Origin: Mnemiopsis leidyi
Taxonomy: Eukaryota > Ctenophora > Tentaculata > Lobata > Bolinopsidae
Direction of reading: 5' to 3'
Assembly (NCBI GenBank): GCA_000226015.1
Contig: JH152850.1
Span: forward strand, 2,103-37,890
Length of the DNA: 35,788 nt
Positions 31,001-35,788 of this stretch are shown piece after piece. The first letter of the stretch is position 1; each line of letters starts with the position of its first letter. The notes under the pieces were generated by a model. It was not told the origin of the DNA and did no database searches. It saw only the letters and a program-made list of their open reading frames with translations. The translations under genes were made by a program, and so were the position numbers.

Positions 31001-34000
31001 CTGTTTTGTAATAATTATAAGTATCGTGCTAATAAACAGTAAACTTGCCAGGGCTATACTACATGCTAATATTTGACTTACAACATTGATCGTCACAGCT
31101 TCCAACATCAATCAGGTCTCCTTCACAACCTCTGAAATATAAATTTCCTGGTTAAAATTTTATTCTGCAACGAATTTAACAAACGACTCTTGCCCTCCAA
31201 AATATCATCTGCATTCAGCATTAACCACGGAGCATGATGTACGAAATTAACGGTTTCCTTATACCTTCCGTAGCAGGAAGGAGCTGGATTAGTACAAGAT
31301 CTAGATCTGCTCCATGTTCCTGTTCCAGTGCTGTGATCACACTCACATGTTCCCCAACCACTCCAGTCTGTCAGTCCTCCGTGTACGGTAAGACCTGTAT
31401 AGGTTAGATAGAATAGTTTACTTTTGTCATGAAAATAAGCTATTCGATGTGTCGAATTGTGAGTAAACGAAAACATTTAGTAAGCTTCGATTGAAAAATA
31501 TAAACTAATATGTGTGATCAATCGAAGATTGAGAGCTGAAGACACCAATAATTCAAGAAATTGTTTTTATTAGTTTGAAATCTCCAAATGTTATAAACAT
31601 GATGAAGAAGGTTATTTACCACAGGAAGGTTATTAACTACAATTTAACTATAACTATAAGCCTAGATAATTAGAAATTTACTCGCATGTTGCCAAATTTT
31701 GATCTGATTAATAACAGTCACAAAAATTTAACTTACAACATTGTTCGTCACATCTGCCATTGTCAATAAGAGCCCCTTCACAGTCTCTGAAAAGTTTTTT
31801 TGCAATTTCTTTCAGTTAATCCACATACATAAACACATGTATTTTGTTGGGCATGCTTGTTAATTAGGAATTGAAAAGAAAGATTCTTTAGATCTATTCT
31901 GTACTGCATATGTGCTATGTGCTCAGATTTCCAACATTACTTACAAGATACCAATTTTGATACAAAGTTGCGTATGGAATTGATAGCGTACCTTCCATAA
32001 CAGGAAGGAGCAGGGTTATTACCCAATCCCGTTATTTCATAACGCAAAAAAATATATGGTGCAAACGTTATAAATGCAAAAGAGATTTTACCTTCCATAG
32101 CAGAAAGGAGTCGGGTTGGTACAAGATCTAGTTCTGTTCCATGTTCCTGTTCCGGTACTGTGATCACACTCACATGTACTCCAGCTTCCCCAATCTGTTA
32201 GCCCGCCATGAACGGTTTGACCTGTAAAAGGTGCATCATTATAAATGGTTAAGAAAATGCTTTAAAATTTCTCATTCCGCGGTATCACTTGTTTGCTAAA
32301 CAAAAATTTATTTGTTGTTTGACTTACTTGATTCAAGGATTGTAAGGCAACACACACTTTTTTCTCATCTTCAAATCATCATAATGCCATAGGCATAAAT
32401 TTACTTTTAATATGTAAGCACTTTTAGTTTTTTGGTTGCCCATTTTCGAACTGTCTCAATGAGTTTGGATTGAACTTTTTCTTTTAAGTATCGTGCAAAC
32501 ATTGCCATAGTTAGGTATATATATTTAAATAATTTTTGTTGGCATGATCCTGTTTTGTACTAATAAAAAGTATCATACTAATAAACAGTAACCTTGCCAG
32601 GACTATACTACATGCTAATATTTGACTTACAACATTGATCGTCACAGCTTCCAACATCAATCAGGTCTCCTTCACAACCTCTGAAATATAAATTTCCTGG
32701 TTAAAATTTTATTCTTCAAGGAATCTAACAAACGACTCTTGCCCTCTGTATTCTGTATTCAGCATTAACCACGGAGCATGATGTACGAAATTAACGGTTT
32801 CATTACCTTCCATAACAGGAAGGAGCAGGGTTACTACAAGATCTAGATCTGCTCCATGTTCCTGTTCCAGTACTGTGATCACACGTACATGTTCCCCAAC
32901 CACTCCAGTCTGTCAGTCCTCCGTGTACGGTAAGACCTGTATAGGTTAGATAGAAAAGTTTACTTTTGTCATGAAAATAAGCTATTCAATGTGTCGAATT
33001 GTGAGTAAACGAAAACATTTAGTAAACTTCGATTGAAAACTATAAACTAATATGTGTGATCAATTATCGAAGATTGAGAGCTGAAGACACCAATAATTCA
33101 AGAAATTGTTTTTATTAGTTTGAAATCTCCAAATGTTATAAACATGATGAAGAAGGTTATTTACCACAGGATGGTTATTAACTACAATTTCTCTTTTTAG
33201 CACATCGTTTTGAAAAGATATGACCTATACTTTAGCCTAGATAATTAGATATTTACTAGCATGTTGCCAAATTTTGATCTGATTAATAACAGTCACAACA
33301 ATTTAACTTACAACATTGTTCGTCACATCTGCCATTGTCAATAAGAGCCCCTTCACAGTCTCTGGAAAGATTTTTGCAATTCAGTTGCTTTCAGTTAATC
33401 CATATAAACACATGTATTTTGTTAGGCATGCTTGTTAATTAGGAATTGAAAAGAAAGATTCTTTAGATCTATTCTGTACTGCATATGTGCTCAGATTTCT
33501 AACATTATTTACAAGATCTACCAATTTTGATACGAAGTTGCGTATGGAATTGATAGCGTACCTTCCGTAGCAGGAAGGAGCAGGGCTACTACAAGATCTA
33601 GATCTGCTCCATGTTCCTGTTCCGGTACTGTGATCACACTCACATGTTCCCCAACCACTCCAGTCTGACAGTCCTCCGTGTACGGTAAGACCTGTAGAAT
33701 ATTCGACTGTTATATTCGACTGTTATATTCGATTGTTATAATATTCGACTGTTATTTTGGAGGGTAATATTAAATAAACTTGATGGCATGATCTAGTTTC
33801 CATAACCTGTTGTGTGGACACTGTTAATCCTTAATCCTTAAGCCTTAAGCCTTAACGTATTGTGGTTGTCGCTCTATTCCTAAATTAGGTATATGATGTT
33901 TACTTTTCTCAGTCAAATCTGATGATATGTTTGTTTTAGTTGTTTTAGGAAATTTTCAATTTATGATTTTAAACTTATTCCAATGGGTCCAAAGTGTTTG

Positions 34001-35620
34001 CACCGAATGCAATGCAGTTGCAAGAGCTTTAGTTAAGGAGAAGAGACATGAAAGTCTGTCCTGAGCGTATAAGATCTAAAGAAATGTAACTAATAACTTA
34101 CAGCATTGGTCGTTACAGGTTCCATCGTCAACTTCTTCTCCGTCACAATGGCTGATTGATAAGCAGATAATGGTAACTTGTGAAGCAAGGTAAGGCGGTA
34201 AGCAGATAACGATTGAGAAAGGTCATATTGGGGAGTCAGGGTGTATAGTTTTGCTCAAAGTCTTGCGATCCTTCTCCAAAATACCGTAACTATATATATT
34301 CAACATCAAAACTCAATTTGTAACTAAATGCCATGTTAGTTTTTTGTTACTTTGATTCATGAGTGTATATAAAAAAACTTACATGCCTACATGGCATTTA
34401 ATACCAAATTTAATTCTAATGCTATATAATTATACTTCAAAAGTGCGACAATACAATCAAAAGAAATAAGTTAAAAGATATTAATATGCAGATAAGATAA
34501 TTTTTTAAGGACTTACTGTCCATAACAAAATGGAGTCGGGTTAGTACAAGATCTAGTTCTGTTCCAGGTTCCTGTTCCAGTACTGTGATCACACTCACAT
34601 GTACTCCAGTTTCCCCAATCTGTCCAACCTCCATCAACAGTCTTACCTTTTGAAATCTCAAATTATGACACAATCTAGATTTTTATAAATCAATTATAGA
34701 AAATACTAAACTTTGTAATTAGTAATTATTATGGAAATTGGAAGAATTAAATATTCTTTATCGAAACTAGCTTCTGCAAAGACATAACCAATGCACAAAG
34801 CCAACAATTTCGCACAACATGCTGATTGACGAACTACTGCAACTTACAACATAAATGATGACAAGTTCCATGTTCTGTATCGTTTCCCAGACATTCACTG
34901 AAAATAAATCTGACGTGACAACCTGTTCAGCAAGTTTCAAAGAAAGGCGTTTATAATAAGATAGCATTGGTGTCTTGACTATAATAATGTATTGCAAACA
35001 CGTAAACATAAAACAATTCAGCACCTTCCATAGCAATAAGGAGCTGGATTAGTACAAGATCTAGTTCTGTTCCAGGTTCCTGTTCCGGTACTGTGATCAC
35101 ACTCACATGTACTCCAGTACTCCCAGTCCGTCCAGCCTCCATTTACTGTCTGACCTTAAATAAGTAACAGTTTCCTTAACTCACTAACCGAAACAAGTTT
35201 GCCATTCTGAAAATGTTTGAACAATTGGAAATTAACAGTGAATGCATGTGCATTTAAGTGTGATCACTATTTATAATTACTCCTAAGAAAAGTGCAGACT
35301 TACAACACAAACTGTCACAGGTCCCACTTTCCGAAAGATCTCCAATACAGTCTCTGAGGTTTTATAAATGGTTTATAGCGGTCATATGGTCATTCGATAA
35401 TCTTGAAAATCAAAGAAATACCCACTTCCATTTTTTCATAACGCAAAAAACATATGGTGTGAACGTTGTAATTGCAAAGGAGATTTTACCTTCCGTAGCA
35501 GGAAGGAGCTGGACTAGTACAAGATCTAGTTCTGTTCCATGTTCCTGTTCCGGTACTGTGATCACACTCACATGTACTCCAGCTTCCCCCAATCTGTTAG
35601 CCCGCCATGAACGGTTTGAC
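21934..35620 (-). CDS. Multi-TSP1 single-pass membrane receptor (3' part, at least 40 exons)
   Basis: This gene encodes a type I membrane protein with an ectodomain of tandem TSP1 modules. In the window there are 19 modules, then a transmembrane exon and a tail exon. Each module comes from a 130-nt exon (phase 1 to 2; W-W-W core, two CxC cysteines, NRTRSCTNPAP-CYG) and a 50-nt exon (phase 2 to 1; DCEG...NGTCDDQC). The module is 60 residues and phase-symmetric, so whole modules can be gained or lost in frame. The closing cysteine is always split across the intron. WxxW motifs predict C-mannosylation. NWS, NRT and NGT sequons predict heavy N-glycosylation. The canonical CxxS/TCG O-fucose site is absent. 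The tail has two DYIDY motifs in ITAM-like spacing. The start codon and signal peptide lie upstream of the window. Ligand and pathway are unknown; adhesion or self/non-self recognition is conjecture. Confidence 0.85.
22248..22442 (-). CDS. Receptor transmembrane exon
   Basis: Reads ILPGLFAADGPFGLSRN, the helix LIIIISCGVVALAVAVVIAA, then the stop-transfer run KYSERRKRERE and the start of the tail. A small-residue A/G-rich helix followed by basic residues gives an N-out topology. Confidence 0.9.
22701..23006 (-). CDS. TSP1 module 19 (membrane-proximal, divergent)
   Basis: Exons 22877-23006 and 22701-22747. SWSEWGNWSKCDC then NNITSTENRMRSRTCSNPEP lacks the GTGTW stretch. The short exon is 47 nt, one codon less than the others, and ends CAAHC with a single cysteine. 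It is the most diverged module and so has probably not shared in the recent duplications. Confidence 0.88.
23139..23516 (-). CDS. TSP1 module 18
   Basis: Exons 23387-23516 and 23139-23188. Core GGWTDWGNWSTCECDHS with NPAPFCYG; the second exon reads DCDGAASQLAKCDELCC and has lost the NGT sequon. Confidence 0.9.
23747..24340 (-). CDS. TSP1 module 17
   Basis: Exons 24211-24340 and 23747-23796. NPAPSCFG, then DCEGEKLNNGTCNDQCC. The donor is GTGATC. Confidence 0.9.
24453..24725 (-). CDS. TSP1 module 16
   Basis: Exons 24596-24725 and 24453-24502. NGGWTDWGNWSTCEC, NPAPFCYG, then ECKGEKGDNGTCDDQCC. The intron between the two exons is only 93 bases. Confidence 0.9.
24761..24901. repeat. 23-base perfect inverted repeat in a receptor intron
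   Basis: TTGAGCAAACCTTTAGCAGT at 24761 onward is matched by its exact complement at 24879-24901. The left arm is ordinary intron sequence also seen near 26530; the right arm lies inside the MITE at 24842-25070. Confidence 0.8.
24842..25070. mobile_element. 229-bp MITE in a receptor intron
   Basis: CAGACGGAAGCACCAGTCCA at the left faces TGGACTAGTGCTTCCGTCTG at the right, 23 bases with one mismatch. No coding sequence. The class is not assigned. Confidence 0.75.
25302..25695 (-). CDS. TSP1 module 15
   Basis: Exons 25566-25695 and 25302-25351. INGGWTDWGNWSTCEC, SCSNPAPSCYG, then DCDGERESSGTCDDLCC. Confidence 0.9.
25863..26497 (-). CDS. TSP1 module 14
   Basis: Exons 26368-26497 and 25863-25912. 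NPAPYCYG, then DCVGDTTDNGTCDDQCC. The intron between them begins with a run of donor-like repeats (26225-26301). Confidence 0.9.
26225..26301 (-). repeat. Donor-like tandem repeat in the intron of module 14
   Basis: On the minus strand AAGGTATGTATCTTTAWGA is repeated about four times. Each copy contains AAG-GTATGT, a good 5' splice site, and resembles the real donor AAG-GTGTGTATA about 65 bases upstream. Confidence 0.8.
26706..27028 (-). CDS. TSP1 module 13
   Basis: Exons 26899-27028 and 26706-26755. HSNGTGTWNRTRNCTNPAP carries two extra N-glycosylation sequons; the short exon reads YCDGEKAENGSCDDQCC. Confidence 0.9.
27283..27573 (-). CDS. TSP1 module 12
   Basis: Exons 27444-27573 and 27283-27332. 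TWNKTRSCTNPSPYCYG, then ECEGENVKNGTCDDQCC. Confidence 0.9.
27683..27925. mobile_element. 243-bp MITE between modules 11 and 12
   Basis: TAGGGATACCG at 27683-27693 faces CGGTATCCCTA at 27915-27925. The interior is rich in GATATTCGAT and ATCGATCGA palindromes. No coding sequence. Confidence 0.65.
27956..28306 (-). CDS. TSP1 module 11
   Basis: Exons 28177-28306 and 27956-28005. LTVDGGWTDWGNWSTCEC, DHSNGTGTWNRTRSCTNPAP, then DCEGEKYSNGTCDDQCC. Confidence 0.9.
28788..29647 (-). CDS. TSP1 module 10
   Basis: Exons 29518-29647 and 28788-28837. The long exon ends PTPFCFG with CA, and joins C of the next exon: GHHCDGEEVDNGTCNDQCC. Its twin is module 3. The 680-base intron holds a perfect hairpin. Confidence 0.9.
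29334..29395. repeat. Perfect 20-bp hairpin, pre-miRNA-sized
   Basis: AAATGCCATGTAAGTTTTTT (29334-29353) and its exact complement (29376-29395) enclose a 22-base loop. The paralogous intron at 34329-34402 keeps the same structure, with a mismatch and a small insertion in one arm. Confidence 0.85.
29915..30219 (-). CDS. TSP1 module 9
   Basis: Exons 30090-30219 and 29915-29964. WTDWEYWSTCEC has lost the NWS sequon; the short exon reads ECLGNDTEHGTCHHLCC. Its twin is module 2. Confidence 0.9.
30366..30660 (-). CDS. TSP1 module 8
   Basis: Exons 30531-30660 and 30366-30415. VHGGLTDWGNWSTCEC has leucine in place of the first tryptophan; NPTPFCYG, then DCIGDLSESGTCDSLCC. Its twin is module 1. Confidence 0.9.
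31082..31394 (-). CDS. TSP1 module 7
   Basis: Exons 31265-31394 and 31082-31131. Variant core GGLTDWSGWGTCECDHS with TWSRSRSCTNPAPS, so both the NWS and NRT sequons are gone; then GCEGDLIDVGSCDDQCC. Its twin is module 5. Confidence 0.9.
31737..32221 (-). CDS. TSP1 module 6
   Basis: Exons 32092-32221 and 31737-31786. GGLTDWGSWSTCEC with NPTPFCYG, then DCEGALIDNGRCDEQCC. A broken piece of another long exon lies in the intron between the two. Confidence 0.88.
31992..32022 (-). pseudogene. Remnant of a TSP1 long exon at a duplication joint
   Basis: Only the 3' end (NPAPSCYG plus AG) and donor GTACGC remain. Upstream it switches abruptly, at about 32022, to intron sequence ACCCAATCCCGTTATTTCAT, also seen before the module 8 long exon at 30475. 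Flanks match the intact exon at 33562-33691. It lacks an acceptor, so it should be skipped. Confidence 0.85.
32631..32936 (-). CDS. TSP1 module 5
   Basis: Exons 32807-32936 and 32631-32680. WSGWGTCTCDHSTGTGT: the usual CEC is CTC. SRSRSCSNPAPSCYG, then GCEGDLIDVGSCDDQCC, as in module 7. Confidence 0.9.
33312..33691 (-). CDS. TSP1 module 4
   Basis: Exons 33562-33691 and 33312-33361. GGLSDWSGWGTCEC, RSRSCSSPAPSCYG, then DCEGALIDNGRCDEQCC. The long exon is the intact counterpart of the remnant at 31992. A 14-base TATTCGACTGTTA repeat lies in the intron just upstream (33698-33755). Confidence 0.9.
33698..33755 (+). repeat. TATTCGACTGTTA tandem repeat
   Basis: Four near copies of ATATTCGACTGTT lie within 10 bases of the module 4 exon border. 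Confidence 0.75.
34102..34646 (-). CDS. TSP1 module 3
   Basis: Exons 34517-34646 and 34102-34151. VDGGWTDWGNWSTCEC, NPTPFCYG plus CA, then HCDGEEVDDGTCNDQCC. It is a recent copy of module 10, introns included. Confidence 0.9.
34848..35154 (-). CDS. TSP1 module 2
   Basis: Exons 35025-35154 and 34848-34897. WTDWEYWSTCEC, NPAPYCYG, then ECLGNDTEHGTCHHLCC. It is a copy of module 9. Confidence 0.9.
35304..35620 (-). CDS. TSP1 module 1 (most N-terminal in window), frameshifted
   Basis: Exons 35490-35620 and 35304-35353. The long exon is 131 nt, not 130: it has five C at 35586-35590 where its paralogues have four. The frame reads TDWGKLEYM then stop. The second exon is intact (DCIGDLSESGTCDSLCC). 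This is a sequencing or assembly error in a homopolymer, a null allele, or a pseudo-exon. The gene continues upstream beyond the window. Confidence 0.85.
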
Positions 35621-35788
35621 CTGTAAAAGGTGCATCATTATAAATGGTTAAGAAAATGCTTTAAAATTTCTCATTCCGCGGTATCACTTGTTTGCTAAAC
35701 AAAAATTTATTTGTTTTTCGACTTACTTGATTCAAGTATTGTAAGGCAACACACACTTTTTTCTCATCTTCAAATCATCATAATGCCA
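35621..35788 (-). other. Receptor intron running off the window
   Basis: The sequence is a close copy of the introns at 30661-30830 and 32222-32390. By that analogy, another 50-nt TSP1 exon is expected a few hundred bases beyond the end. Confidence 0.7.

Noticed and set aside
23411-35600. Minus-strand ORFs reading TGVHVSVITALEQEPGTELD
   Set aside because: These are the TSP1 long exons in a wrong frame; the correct frame gives WTDWGNWSTCEC with consistent splice phases.

Overview
The window looks like AT-rich nuclear DNA of an invertebrate animal. It has spliced genes with GT-AG introns, a tRNA-derived SINE family, several small inverted-repeat transposons and a large thrombospondin-type-1 (TSP1) receptor gene. 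Style and content fit a cnidarian, possibly a hydrozoan, but that placement is inference.

Positions 1-4145 are mobile-element territory. They hold a tRNA-Gly(CCC)-like SINE head, a PIF/Harbinger-like element of about 1.7 kb (929-2627) carrying a broken transposase fragment, short direct repeats around it, and a long inverted repeat just before the first gene.

Positions 4146-18551 (+) hold a complete gene for the meiotic cohesin kleisin REC8. I assembled it by hand from 19 exons; every junction keeps frame and the product is 839 residues. It has the kleisin N-terminal domain, the REC8-type central block and the C-terminal winged helix. The long linker carries four KEN motifs, three LxxIxE-like PP2A-B56 docking motifs and separase-like sites. 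Several exon edges lie in tandem repeats that copy the splice site itself. Intron 17 holds an opposite-strand ORF with a signal peptide and a PAN/apple-like domain.

Positions 18552-21933 separate two convergent genes. They contain the REC8 3' end, two related TTA-flanked inverted-repeat elements and a 10-N assembly gap whose two sides duplicate each other.

Positions 21934-35620 (-) hold the 3' part of a membrane receptor gene. It has nineteen TSP1 modules, nearly all encoded by a 130-nt exon plus a 50-nt exon (60 residues), then a transmembrane exon and a tail exon ending in an ITAM-like pair of tyrosines. The 5' end lies beyond the window. The array shows recent block duplications, a chimeric remnant exon at a duplication joint and one 1-nt frameshift in the most N-terminal module seen.

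REC8 and the TSP1 receptor have no evident functional link; they are simply convergent neighbours.
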